The notes: a model not told the origin generated them from the sequence alone. Counted from the stretch's first letter, positions 16,554 through 25,147 are shown. The stretch: DNA of 64,000 nt from Phreatobacter oligotrophus (GCF_003046185.1 NZ_PZZL01000003.1:310001-374000); one strand, 5' to 3'. Made by a program: numbers and translations.

Positions 16554-17422
16554 GCGGCCTGCTCCGTCGGGGCGAGGTAAGCGGTGAGGGCGCGGCGGAT
16601 GAGGACGCGAGCGAGGTGGCGCTTCATCTCCGGGCCGCCGTGAAGGTCGGTCGGCGGGTCGAGGTCGCCGTCGAGGGCCGCCTGCGCCGCTGCGATGGTC
16701 TCGGCCGACAGCGCCTTCCCGGTGAGGGCGGCCGAGGCGCCGCGGGCGACCTCCGCTCCCGAGCCAATGCCGAAGAAGACAAGGCGGGCGCTGGTCACCA
16801 CGCCGCCATCGACCTCGAGCGCGGCGGCAAGGCCCGCCATGGCGTAGTCGCCGGAGCGGCGCGTCACCTCGACGATGGTCTGGCGGCTCGTTGCGGTGGC
16901 CACCGGCACCTCGACGGCCGTGATGATCTCGCCGGCGTCCAGCGCGGTGGTGAAGAGCCCCTGGAAGAAGTCGGCGGCCGGGACGCGGCGCTCGCCCGCA
17001 CGGGAGGCGAGGACCAGCGTCGCGCCGAGGGCGACGACGCAGGCCGGCAACTCCGCGGCGGGGTCGGCCAGCGCGAGGCTGCCGCCGATCGTGCCGCGAT
17101 TGCGGATGGCGGGATGGGCAATGAGCGGCGCGGCCTCGGCTAGCATCGGCGCATGCCGCGCGACAAGGGGATCGCGGGCGAGATCGGCGTGGCGGGTGAG
17201 CGCGCCGATGCGCAGCACGGTCCCCGCGACGGAAACGCCCTTGAGCGCGGCGATGCGGGTGATGTCGATCAGGGTCGAGGGAGCTGAGAGGCGAAAGGCG
17301 AGGGTCGCCAGCAGGCTCTGCCCGCCCGCCAGAATCTGCGCCTCGGGCCCGGCTGCGTCGAGCGCGCGCCACAGCTCGTCGAGGCTCTCGACGCGGGCAT
17401 AGCCCATCGCCGGCCACTTCAT
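16550..17422 (-). CDS. Molybdenum hydroxylase FAD-binding medium subunit (CoxM type)
   Basis: 290 aa with the FAD-binding motifs AGGQSLLA (near residue 36) and TIGGSLALADPAAELP (near 109), as in CoxM and the XDH flavin domain. It receives electrons from the FeS subunit and passes them to an external acceptor. It is the first gene of the leftward operon; its start at 17422 faces a TetR gene across a gap containing a palindrome. Confidence 0.92.
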   Translation of the reverse strand: MKWPAMGYARVESLDELWRALDAAGPEAQILAGGQSLLATLAFRLSAPSTLIDITRIAALKGVSVAGTVLRIGALTRHADLARDPLVARHAPMLAEAAPLIAHPAIRNRGTIGGSLALADPAAELPACVVALGATLVLASRAGERRVPAADFFQGLFTTALDAGEIITAVEVPVATATSRQTIVEVTRRSGDYAMAGLAAALEVDGGVVTSARLVFFGIGSGAEVARGASAALTGKALSAETIAAAQAALDGDLDPPTDLHGGPEMKRHLARVLIRRALTAYLAPTEQAA

Positions 17423-17484
17423 GGTACGTCTCCTCGTGTCGGGATGCCTCTTCGCCTTGCCGGCGACGGTCCCGTTCTGTTTAA

Positions 17485-17500
17485 TTGGTCAAATGATCAA
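17485..17500. promoter_or_regulatory. Probable TetR operator between the hydroxylase operon and its regulator
   Basis: TTGGTCA-AA-TGATCAA is a near-perfect inverted repeat (TTGnTCA/TGAnCAA) in the 136-base gap between the divergent FAD-subunit gene and the TetR gene. It is AT-rich against a very GC-rich background. Position and symmetry fit autoregulation plus control of the hydroxylase operon. Confidence 0.6.
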
Positions 17501-17558
17501 CGAGAGCCGGACGGGAAGTCAAGAGGCTTTCCCAGGCGGCAGCGGAGGGATGCGCGGC

Positions 17559-18209
17559 ATGTCCGATGGACCGGACGCGATGGTCAGGCGGCGGCGCCTC
17601 GCGCCCGGGGCGCGGCGCGAGCAGATCGTCGAGGCGGCCGTGTGCTATTTCGCCGAGGTCGGGCTGGCCGGCACGACGCGCGACCTCGCCAAGCGCGCGG
17701 GCATCACCCAGGCGCTGCTCTACCAATATTTCCGCAGCAAGGCCGAGCTGCTCGATGCGGTCTTCGCCCGGGTCTATCTCGACCGCATGGCGCCGCACTG
17801 GCCGGGCCTGATCTCCGACCGCTCACGGCCGCTGCGCGACCGCATGCTCACCTTCTACGGCGAGTACACCGCCGCCATCTTCACCTATGAATGGATGCGG
17901 ATCTTCATGGCCGCGGGCCTCGCCGGCGAGGCGCTCAACCGCCGCTATCTCGAGCATGTCCGCGACGTGCTGCTGGCACCGCTGATGGCGGAGGTGCGCC
18001 ACGAGGCGCGGGGCGACCTCACGCCCGACACCGAGGATCTGTGGAACCTCCACGGCAGCATCGTCTATCTCGGCATCCGCCGGCACATCTACCACCTGCC
18101 GACGCCGGACGACGTCATGCCCGTCATCGAGCGGGCCATCGACCGTTTCCTCGGCGGGTTTCGCATCGCCGCGCCCGCCGATGCCGCAGCCGGACGGGAG
18201 ACCGCATGA
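17559..18209 (+). CDS. TetR-family regulator of the catabolic island
   Basis: 216 aa. The TetR helix-turn-helix is at about residues 15-60 (REQIVEAAVCYFAEVGLAGTTRDLAKRAGITQALLYQYFRSKAELL). The ATG at 17559 is preferred because a GGAGG site lies about 10 bases upstream; earlier starts would overlap the promoter region. It is divergent from the hydroxylase genes and overlaps the YciI-like gene by four bases. The ligand is probably the pathway substrate or a product (inference). Confidence 0.87.
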   Translation: MSDGPDAMVRRRRLAPGARREQIVEAAVCYFAEVGLAGTTRDLAKRAGITQALLYQYFRSKAELLDAVFARVYLDRMAPHWPGLISDRSRPLRDRMLTFYGEYTAAIFTYEWMRIFMAAGLAGEALNRRYLEHVRDVLLAPLMAEVRHEARGDLTPDTEDLWNLHGSIVYLGIRRHIYHLPTPDDVMPVIERAIDRFLGGFRIAAPADAAAGRETA

Positions 18210-18499
18210 CCACGCTCTTCGCGATCCACGCCCTCGACCACGACGGCGCCCTGCCCGTCCGCCTCGCGCACTACGACGCGCACAAGGCCTTCCTCGCCGA
18301 CACCTCCGCCTTCGACGTCAGGATCGTCATGTCGGGGCCGCTGATGAGCGACGACGGCGAGCGGATGATCGGCAGCCTCTTCCTCGTCGAGGCGGCGGAC
18401 CGCGCCAGCGTGGAGGCCTTCAACCGGGCCGACCCGTTCCATGCCGCCGGCATCTGGCGGGCGGTGACCATCACCCGCTTCCTCCGCCGCCAGGGCTGA
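18206..18499 (+). CDS. YciI-like small protein
   Basis: 97 aa single alpha/beta ferredoxin-like domain. The YciI pattern is visible: LFAIHALDHDGALPVRLAHYDAHKAFL at the start, a central MSGPLMSDDGERMIGSLFLVEA, and DPFHAAGIW near the end. Relatives include enzymes acting on aromatic ring-cleavage or dehalogenation products, and proteins of unknown role. The ATGA overlap with the TetR gene shows co-expression. It may process an intermediate of the island or bind a ligand. Confidence 0.82.
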   Translation: MTTLFAIHALDHDGALPVRLAHYDAHKAFLADTSAFDVRIVMSGPLMSDDGERMIGSLFLVEAADRASVEAFNRADPFHAAGIWRAVTITRFLRRQG

Positions 18500-18508
18500 C
18501 GGCGCAGC

Positions 18509-19330
18509 TCACGCGCCCGGATAGTCGGGGTCGCGCAGGAAGGGATAGGGGCCGGGCGCCTTCTCGACATAGGCGGTGTGGCTGATGAGGCCCGCGCCTT
18601 CCGTCCACAGATGGAGGTGGAAGGCGGCCGGCTCGAAGTTGAACTGCGCCGGCGGCCGGTCGACGAGGTCGAGCACCACCTGATGCGCCACCGACGGCGC
18701 CACCATGGCGAGGGTCCCGGCGAAGAGCGCCTGGATCGGCCGATGGTGATGACCGGCGAGCACCCGCACCACATGGGGATGGCGGCGGATCACCGCCTCG
18801 AACTCCGCCGTGCCCTCGATCAGGCTGATCCGGTCCATGTGGTGGATGCCGCAGATGAAGGCCGGGTGGTGCATGGCGACGATGGTCGGCTTGGTCGAGG
18901 CTGCGAGCTGCTCCTCGAGGAAGGCGAGGCGGTCGGCGCAGAGCTTGCCGGCGCCGGAGCCGGGAACGACGGTGTCGAGGCCAACGAGGCGCACCGGGCC
19001 GAGATCGGTCGCCCACTGGGCGAAATGCGGATGGTCCGACAGGCCCGGAAAATCACCCAGCATCGTCTTCAGGTTCTCGCGGCGGTCGTGATTGCCGGGG
19101 ATCAGCCAGACCGGCATGGGCAGCCGCGACAGCATCCGCTTCAGGTTCTCATACTCGGCCGGGAGGCCGTTGTCGGTCAGGTCGCCGGTGATGAGCACCG
19201 CGTCGGGCCGGGGATCGAGCGCCAGCACCGCGTCGATGGCGCGCTCGGTCAGCATGTTGGTCTCGGCCGTGCGATAGGCCGGAAGACCGTGCGGGCGGAC
19301 GTGGAGATCGGTGAGGTGGGCGAGCAGCAT
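18509..19330 (-). CDS. Metallophosphoesterase, glycerophosphodiesterase GpdQ/CpdA-like
   Basis: 273 aa binuclear metallophosphatase. All metal-binding blocks are present: HLTDLHVR, GDLTDNG, GNHDRR, AMHHPAF and GHHHRP. Length and order match GpdQ of Enterobacter (274 aa), which hydrolyses glycerophosphoethanolamine and other phosphodiesters; cyclic-nucleotide phosphodiesterase CpdA is the alternative. It is divergent from a Ugp-like ABC importer and shares a probable Pho-box region with it, which favours the glycerophosphodiester role. Confidence 0.85.
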   Translation of the reverse strand: MLLAHLTDLHVRPHGLPAYRTAETNMLTERAIDAVLALDPRPDAVLITGDLTDNGLPAEYENLKRMLSRLPMPVWLIPGNHDRRENLKTMLGDFPGLSDHPHFAQWATDLGPVRLVGLDTVVPGSGAGKLCADRLAFLEEQLAASTKPTIVAMHHPAFICGIHHMDRISLIEGTAEFEAVIRRHPHVVRVLAGHHHRPIQALFAGTLAMVAPSVAHQVVLDLVDRPPAQFNFEPAAFHLHLWTEGAGLISHTAYVEKAPGPYPFLRDPDYPGA

Positions 19331-19405
19331 TGATTGTCCCCGGTGGTTCGCCGGCTGCCTAGGCGCCTCCCATGACGCTGCGACGACAATGCGCCGACCG
19401 GCCGG

Positions 19406-19467
19406 CCGTCACCGACCTGTCGTCCAACCGTCGGTGAAGTGTCACCGGTCCGTAGCCGTTCCGTCGC
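19406..19467 (+). promoter_or_regulatory. Probable Pho-box array: six 7-bp repeats at exact 11-bp spacing
   Basis: Heptamers start at 19406, 19417, 19428, 19439, 19450 and 19461: CCGTCAC, CTGTCGT, CCGTCGG, GTGTCAC, CCGTAGC, CCGTCGC. Each is separated by four bases. The PhoB consensus is CTGTCAT-N4-CTGTCAT, so both the repeat (nnGTCnn) and the 11-bp period match. The array ends 42 bases before the importer ATPase start and lies in the 178-base divergent gap with the phosphodiesterase. Confidence 0.7.
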
Positions 19468-19508
19468 CGAAGCCGCGTAGGCCAACCCGATCATCCCAAG
19501 GGGTTGGC

Positions 19509-20690
19509 ATGGCCGGCATCGTTCTCGACGGCATCGAAAAGGCGTTCGGCGACACGCGCGTCCTCAAGGGCGTCAGCCTCGCCTTCGACGCCGGTGCCTT
19601 CGTCTCGCTGGTCGGCCCGTCAGGCTGCGGCAAGACCACGCTGCTGCGCATCATCGCCGGGCTTGAGAGCGCCGATCGCGGCCGCGTCACCATCGGCGGG
19701 ACCGACGTGACCGGCCGGCGCGCCGCCGACCGCGACGTCGCCATGGTGTTCCAAAACTATGCGCTCTATCCGCACATGACGGTGGAGCAGAACATGGCCC
19801 TGCCGCTGGTCATGCGGCGGCTCTCGGCCTTCGAGCGCGCGCCCTTCCTCGGCCGCCTCGTCTCCGGCACGGCTGATCGCCGCATCGCCATCCGCCGCGA
19901 GGTGAAGGAAGCGGCCAAGCTCCTCTCCATCGACCATCTCATGGCGCGCCGCCCCGGCCAGCTCTCCGGCGGCCAGCGCCAGCGCGTCGCCCTCGGCCGC
20001 GCTATCGTCCGCCATCCCAAGGCCTTCCTGATGGACGAGCCGCTGTCGAACCTCGACGCGGCCCTGCGCCACGACATGCGCCGCGAGCTCGTCGACCTGC
20101 ACCGGCGCGTCGGCGTCACCACGGTCTACGTCACCCACGACCAGGCCGAGGCCATGACCATGTCCGACCGCGTGGCGGTCATGCTCGGCGGCGTCGTCCT
20201 GCAGTTTGGCTCGCCGCGCGAGGTCTACGAGCAGCCCGCGACCATCGACGTGGCGAAGTTCATCGGCTCACCGCGCATCAACACCCTTCCCGGGGAGGCG
20301 GGTACGGATGGCCGCGTCAGCCTCGCCGGGCACCTCACCGGCGAAGTAGCCCCGCGCGCCTCGGGACCGCTGCAGCTCGGCATCCGCCCCGAGCATCTCA
20401 CCCTCGCCGCCGAGGGCATCGCCGTGGGCGTGCGCCATGTCGAGTTCCTCGGCGCCGAGGTGCTGGTCTACGGCCAGACCGAAGCCGGCGGCACGCCGGT
20501 GATCCTGCGCCTTGACCCGGCTGCCTGGGAGGCCGCGCCCTCCCGCGAGAGCATCCGCGTCGCCCCGCTCGCCGGCCGCCTGCTCGCCTTCGATGCCGGG
20601 GGCACGCGGATCGGCCTGATCAGCGCCGCCGCCGCCCGGCAGGTCCAGGAGCCTGCCCCGCCCCTCGCGCGGGTGCCCCGCTATGTCTGA
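19509..20690 (+). CDS. ugpC: ABC transporter ATPase, UgpC/MalK family
   Basis: 393 aa. Walker A GPSGCGKTT, Q-loop MVFQNYALYPHM, signature LSGGQRQR, Walker B AFLMDEP and the H-loop YVTHDQ are all present. A C-terminal TOBE/MalK regulatory region follows. Between the Q-loop and the signature there is an extra charged segment (FERAPFLGRLVSGTADRRIAIRREV), longer than in typical UgpC. Start at 19509. It powers the importer of the next genes. Naming after Ugp rests on the GpdQ and Pho-box context; a sugar importer is possible. Confidence 0.88.
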   Translation: MAGIVLDGIEKAFGDTRVLKGVSLAFDAGAFVSLVGPSGCGKTTLLRIIAGLESADRGRVTIGGTDVTGRRAADRDVAMVFQNYALYPHMTVEQNMALPLVMRRLSAFERAPFLGRLVSGTADRRIAIRREVKEAAKLLSIDHLMARRPGQLSGGQRQRVALGRAIVRHPKAFLMDEPLSNLDAALRHDMRRELVDLHRRVGVTTVYVTHDQAEAMTMSDRVAVMLGGVVLQFGSPREVYEQPATIDVAKFIGSPRINTLPGEAGTDGRVSLAGHLTGEVAPRASGPLQLGIRPEHLTLAAEGIAVGVRHVEFLGAEVLVYGQTEAGGTPVILRLDPAAWEAAPSRESIRVAPLAGRLLAFDAGGTRIGLISAAAARQVQEPAPPLARVPRYV

Positions 20691-21615
20691 CCTGGCGCTG
20701 CCCTCGGCTCTCGCTGGTGCGGCACGCGAGGGCGACCGCATCGGCCGCGGCGAGGCCATCGCCGCCTGGCTGCTCACCGCCCCGGCCATCATCGCCTTCG
20801 TCCTGATGCTGCTGGTGCCGACGCTGGCCGTGGTCGCCATCGCCTTCACCGACTACGAACTCGGCGCGCGGTCGCTCAGCTTCATCGGCCTCGCCAATTT
20901 CGCCGAGCTGCTGGAGGACCGCGGCTTCGTCACCTCCTTCCGCAACACCGCCTTCTTCGTCGCGGTGACCACGCCGGCCTCGGTGATCGGCGGCCTCGCC
21001 CTGGCGCTCGCCATCGAGGGCGGCCAGCGCGGGCGCACCTTCTTCCGCGCCGTATTCTTCCTGCCCGTCGTCTCGCTGATGGTCGCGATGGCGACGGCCT
21101 TCCAGTACATGTTCCACCCGACCATCGGCCCGGTGAATGCGCTGCTGCGCAGCTTCGGGCTTGCCGGCCCGAACTGGCTCGGCTCCTCCGACAGCGTGAT
21201 GTGGACGCTCTCCATCATCGGCGTCTGGGAGCAGATCGGCTTCAACATGGTGCTGTTCCTCGCCGGCCTGACGGCGATCCCGCGCGACCTCTACGCCGCG
21301 GCAGAGGTGGACGGCGTGCGCTCGAGCTGGTCGCGCTTCTGGACGGTGACCTGGCCGCTGCTCGGCCCCACCACGCTCTTCGTCCTGACCATCACCATGA
21401 TCCGGTCGTTGCGCGTCTTCGACATCGTCGCGACGCTGACCCAGGGCGGTCCGAACAAGGCCTCCGAGGTGCTGCTCTACACCATGTACACGGAGGGCTT
21501 CACCTTCTTCCGCATGGGCTATTCCGCCGCCATCACCGTGGTGTTCCTCGCCGTGGTGGTCGTCCTCATGCTCCTCCAGACGCGCCTGATCGACCGGCGC
21601 GTCCATTACGGGTGA
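20683..21615 (+). CDS. ugpA: ABC transporter permease, UgpA/MalF type
   Basis: 310 aa, six membrane helices. The EAA loop for ATPase docking reads YAAAEVDGVRSSWSRFWTVTWPLL at about residues 205-228. It overlaps the ATPase gene by eight bases. It forms half of the membrane channel for the importer. Confidence 0.9.
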   Translation: MSDLALPSALAGAAREGDRIGRGEAIAAWLLTAPAIIAFVLMLLVPTLAVVAIAFTDYELGARSLSFIGLANFAELLEDRGFVTSFRNTAFFVAVTTPASVIGGLALALAIEGGQRGRTFFRAVFFLPVVSLMVAMATAFQYMFHPTIGPVNALLRSFGLAGPNWLGSSDSVMWTLSIIGVWEQIGFNMVLFLAGLTAIPRDLYAAAEVDGVRSSWSRFWTVTWPLLGPTTLFVLTITMIRSLRVFDIVATLTQGGPNKASEVLLYTMYTEGFTFFRMGYSAAITVVFLAVVVVLMLLQTRLIDRRVHYG

Positions 21616-21622
21616 GGCGGCG

Positions 21623-22471
21623 ATGATCCCCGGTTCCAACGACCGCAGCCTCTTCGCCGACCTGCCGCGCCTCGCCATCCTGTCGCTGCTCGGCCTGCTC
21701 TTCCTGATGCCCTACATCTGGATGGTGTCGGTGTCGCTGAAGCCGCTGGACGAGGTCTGGCGCGCCTCGATGTCGCTGATCCCCGAGACCTTCGCCATCG
21801 ACAAGAACTACGGCCGCGTGTTCCGCGAGGTGCCGATCGGCCGCTACCTCCTCAACGGCGCCATCGTCTGCGCCGGCATCCTCGTCTTCCAGCTCGCCTT
21901 CGCCCTGCCGGCCGGCTACGCCCTCGCCAAGCTGAACTTCCGCGGCCGCGAGACGCTCTTCGCCTTCGTCATGCTGGGGCTGCTGATCCCCGCCCATGTG
22001 CCGGCGATCCCGCTCTACATCGCCTTCGCCCAGACCGGCATCCTCAACACCTATGCCGCGCTGATCGCGCCCTCGACCATCTCGGTCTTCGCCATCTTCA
22101 TGTTCCGCCAGTTCTTCCGCGCCATGCCGGACGAGCTCATCCAGGCGGCGCGCATGGACGGGCTCGGCGAATGGTCGATCGTCTGGCGCATCGTCGTGCC
22201 CAATGCCTGGCCCGCCGCCACCGCCTTCGCGATCTTCTCGGTCGTCGCCCACTGGAACGACCTGTTCTGGCCGCTCATCGCCGTGTCGGGGAAGGGCGAG
22301 CTCGCCACCCCGGCGCTGGGCGTCATCTACTTCCGCACCGAGGAGGCGGGCGACGATTTCGGCGCCCTCATGGCCGCCGCGACGCTCACCACCATCCCGC
22401 TCGTCGCCGCCTTCCTCCTCGCCCAGCGCCGCTTCATCGAGGGCATCACCATGACCGGGCTCAAGGGATGA
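21623..22471 (+). CDS. ugpE: ABC transporter permease, UgpE/MalG type
   Basis: 282 aa, six membrane helices. The EAA loop is IQAARMDGLGEWSIVWRIVVPNAWP (about residues 173-197). It ends ...RFIEGITMTGLKG, the typical UgpE/MalG C-terminus. It starts eight bases after its partner permease. Confidence 0.9.
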   Translation: MIPGSNDRSLFADLPRLAILSLLGLLFLMPYIWMVSVSLKPLDEVWRASMSLIPETFAIDKNYGRVFREVPIGRYLLNGAIVCAGILVFQLAFALPAGYALAKLNFRGRETLFAFVMLGLLIPAHVPAIPLYIAFAQTGILNTYAALIAPSTISVFAIFMFRQFFRAMPDELIQAARMDGLGEWSIVWRIVVPNAWPAATAFAIFSVVAHWNDLFWPLIAVSGKGELATPALGVIYFRTEEAGDDFGALMAAATLTTIPLVAAFLLAQRRFIEGITMTGLKG

Positions 22472-22500
22472 GCCGGGCCGGGGACGCCTGATCCGTCATG

Positions 22501-22532
22501 CCCCCGCGGCCGGAGGGGCCGGCCGGCGGGGG
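22501..22532 (+). other. Strong intercistronic hairpin before the binding-protein gene
   Basis: The stem pairs CCCCCGC with GCGGGGG (22501-22507/22526-22532) and GGCCGG with CCGGCC (22508-22513/22519-22524), giving 13 pairs with one bulged G and a 5-base loop. No T-run follows. It sits 30 bases after the permease stop and 34 bases before the binding-protein start. Confidence 0.6.
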
Positions 22533-22566
22533 TTCTCCCACGACAAGCCCCGGAACCGAGGTCGTC

Positions 22567-23868
22567 ATGTCCATGAAACTCTCCCGCCGCTCGACGCTCG
22601 GCCTGATGGCCGGCGCCGCCACGCTCGCCGTGCCGAACGTCGTGCGCGCCCAGACCATCGAGGTCGTCGCGCATTACTCCATGCCGCCGATCTTCAAGGC
22701 CGCCCAGGAGGCCGTCGCCGAGGCCTTCAACAAGCAGTCCAGCCGCGTGAAGGTCACCTATGTGAACCCCACGCCGAACTACGAGGACGGCGCCCAGCTG
22801 ATCCTGCGCCAGGCGACCACCGGCGGCCTGCCGGACGTGTCCTTCCAGGGTCTCAACCGCCTGCGTCTCTTCGCCGAGCGCGGCATTGCCGCCGACCTGA
22901 AGCCCTTCCTCGACCGTGAGGCCGACCTCGGCAAGCTCGGCTATTCCCGCCCGATCCTCGGCCTCGGCTTCCATGGCGGCGTCCAGTGCGGCCTCGCCTT
23001 CGCTACCTCGAACCCGATCAGCTACCTCAACGTCGATCTGCTCAAGAAGGTCGGCTCCAGCGCCGAAGCCTTCCCGAAGAACTGGGACGATGTCATTGCC
23101 CTCTCGGCGAAGATCGCCGCCCTCGGCGACGGCAATACCGGCATGTTCTTCCGCTGGCCGGGCGACGACTGGATGTTCTCCGCGCTGCTCTACGGCTTTG
23201 GCGGCCGCATGCTGACCGAGGACGAGACCAAGGTGGCCTTCGACGGTCCCGAGGGCCTCGCCGCGGTGCGCCTGCTCGATCGCATGGTCAAGGAAGGCAA
23301 GATGCCGAACTTCGGCGCCTCCGCCACCGCCACCGCCGACCTGCAGGCGTTCGGCGCCGGCAAGATGGGCATGATGTTCCGCACCACCGCCCAGGTCCGC
23401 CAGATTTCCGGCATGGTCGGCAACAATTTCGAGATGCAGACCACCACCCTGCCGGTGATCGATCCGGTGAAGGGCCGCCTGCCGACCGGTGGCGCCGGCG
23501 CCATGATGACCGCCAAGGATCCCGCCCGTCAGGACGCGGCCTGGGAGTTCATCAAGTTCGCCACCTCCGCCGAGGGCACCACGCTGATGGTGAAGAACAC
23601 CGGCTATGTGCCCTGCAACCAGCTCGCCATCGACGATGCGTCCTATCTCGGCGAGTTCTACAAGGCGAACCCGCTCTTCGTCGCCGCGACCAAGCAGGTC
23701 CACCTGATGGTCCCGTGGTACGCCTTCCCCGGCCAGAACTCGGTGCGCGTCACCCAGGTCATGGTCGACAACCTCGCCCGCATCGCCGAGCAGAAGGCCT
23801 CGCCGGAAGAGGTCGTGCGCGACATGGCGCGCGAGGTCACGCGCCTCATCCCGCGTCGCCAGGGCTGA
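22567..23868 (+). CDS. ugpB: ABC transporter substrate-binding protein (family 1, UgpB-like)
   Basis: 433 aa. The signal peptide is MKLSRRSTLGLMAGAATLAVPNVVRAQ, with a Tat-like SRRSTLG. The mature protein has the family-1 binding fold (EVVAHYSMPPIFKAAQEAVAEAFNKQS) and a conserved IKFATSAEG late motif. Start at 22567; earlier codons lie in the hairpin. Its 3' end overlaps the convergent sigma-factor gene by 23 bases. Ligand is probably a glycerophosphodiester or glycerol-3-phosphate, inferred from neighbours. Confidence 0.87.
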   Translation: MSMKLSRRSTLGLMAGAATLAVPNVVRAQTIEVVAHYSMPPIFKAAQEAVAEAFNKQSSRVKVTYVNPTPNYEDGAQLILRQATTGGLPDVSFQGLNRLRLFAERGIAADLKPFLDREADLGKLGYSRPILGLGFHGGVQCGLAFATSNPISYLNVDLLKKVGSSAEAFPKNWDDVIALSAKIAALGDGNTGMFFRWPGDDWMFSALLYGFGGRMLTEDETKVAFDGPEGLAAVRLLDRMVKEGKMPNFGASATATADLQAFGAGKMGMMFRTTAQVRQISGMVGNNFEMQTTTLPVIDPVKGRLPTGGAGAMMTAKDPARQDAAWEFIKFATSAEGTTLMVKNTGYVPCNQLAIDDASYLGEFYKANPLFVAATKQVHLMVPWYAFPGQNSVRVTQVMVDNLARIAEQKASPEEVVRDMAREVTRLIPRRQG

Positions 23869-25147
23869 TCGGCCCTGCCACCGTCCCGCCCGGAGCGATC
23901 CGGGCGGGTTCGGCCCGCATCGGCGGATGCCGGGCCTTGTCACCGAGAAACTGGCGCACCGCCGGATCGCGGGCAAGGCCGATGGCCCGTTCGAAGGCCG
24001 CTGCGGCCTCCTCCGCCCGGCCGAGTTCGGCCAGCAGATGCGCCCGCGTCGCCCAATAGGGCTGGTGCGTGGCGATCACTTCGGCGCCGATCGCATCCAG
24101 CAGGGCAAGGCCCTCCGCCGGGCCCGACACGGCGGCCAGCGCGGCCGCATGGCCGATCCGGGCGCCGACCGTCGGCACCAGCGCCACCAGACCCCGATAG
24201 AGATGTTCGATCGCCGGCCAGTCGGTCCGCCCGGTGCGCCTGCGGTCGGCATGGACGGCCTGGATCGCCGCCTCGAGGCCGAAGCGGCCGGGCCTGCCGT
24301 CCGGCCGGGCGCGGCGCAGCCGGTCCTCGGCCTCGGCGAGGAGCGCCTTGTCCCAGAGGGCGGGGTCCTGCTCCGACAGCGGCACGAAGGCACCGGTCAG
24401 CCGGTCGCGGCGGGCCGGTCGCCGGGCTTCCGCAAAGAGCAGCAGCGCCAGCAGCGCCATGGCCTCCGCATGGGCCGGCGCGCAATCGGCGACGATCCGG
24501 GCGAGCCAGCAGGCCTCCTCGGTCAGGTCGCCGCGAGCGTCCTCGCCGGCGAAGGCATCGTCCCAGCCGAGCGTATAGGCGGCGTAGATCGCCCCGAGGA
24601 CGGCGTCGATCCGCGCCGGCAGCACCTCGGGACCGGGGAGCTCGAAGCCGATGGCGAGATCCCGGATCCGGGCCTTGGCGCGGACGAGGCCCTGGCCAAG
24701 GGTCGCGGGCTTCACCAGGAAGGCCGAGGCCATCAGGCGCACCTCGATGCCGAGGATGGTCTGGAGGATCAGCGGCGTGCGGATGCCGGGATCGATGGCC
24801 GGATGGGCGCAGGCGAGCATCAGCCCCAGCCGCTCGTCGGGAAAGGGTCCGTCCTGCCGGGCGAACCGTTCTTCGGCGAGCAGCGTGACCTCGGCGCCGT
24901 GCGTGGCGGCCGTCGCCTGCCGCCGCCAGGCATCGACGGACAGGCGCCGTGCCGTGGCGAGCAGCCAGGCCTCCGGATTGTCCGGCACGCCCGTCCGCGG
25001 CCATGTCTCCAGCGCCCGCAGCAGCGCTCCGCCGAGGGCATCCTCGGCGGAGGCGAGGTCCCGGCCACGGGTGGCGAGCAGGGCGAGCAGGCGCCCGTAG
25101 GACAGGCGTGCCGCCCGCTCGACCGCTCTCGCTGCCGCGTCAGCCAT
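23846..25147 (-). CDS. ECF sigma factor, ECF42-like, with TPR-like C-terminal extension
   Basis: 433 aa. A sigma-70 region 2/region 4 N-terminal third includes YGRLLALLATRGRDLASAEDALGGALLRALETWP and NPEAWLLATARRLSVDAWRRQ. A long helical C-terminal part follows (about residues 180-410), ending with TPR-like pairs (PYWATRAHLLAELGRAEEAAAAFERAIGLARD). This architecture, together with an adjacent DGPF-protein gene, defines the ECF42 group. No anti-sigma factor is nearby, in line with that group, where the C-terminal domain is thought to control activity. Confidence 0.88.
   Translation of the reverse strand: MADAAARAVERAARLSYGRLLALLATRGRDLASAEDALGGALLRALETWPRTGVPDNPEAWLLATARRLSVDAWRRQATAATHGAEVTLLAEERFARQDGPFPDERLGLMLACAHPAIDPGIRTPLILQTILGIEVRLMASAFLVKPATLGQGLVRAKARIRDLAIGFELPGPEVLPARIDAVLGAIYAAYTLGWDDAFAGEDARGDLTEEACWLARIVADCAPAHAEAMALLALLLFAEARRPARRDRLTGAFVPLSEQDPALWDKALLAEAEDRLRRARPDGRPGRFGLEAAIQAVHADRRRTGRTDWPAIEHLYRGLVALVPTVGARIGHAAALAAVSGPAEGLALLDAIGAEVIATHQPYWATRAHLLAELGRAEEAAAAFERAIGLARDPAVRQFLGDKARHPPMRAEPARIAPGGTVAGPISPGDAG

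Noticed and set aside
13663-17422. Aerobic CO dehydrogenase (CoxMSL)
   Set aside because: Subunit order and fold match, but the large subunit lacks the AYXCSFR loop with selenium/copper cysteine, so CO oxidation is not supported.
19410-19436. A CACCGAC...GTCGGTG inverted repeat read as a repressor operator
   Set aside because: It is explained by overlapping heptamers of the 11-bp direct-repeat (Pho-like) array, which is the more regular pattern.
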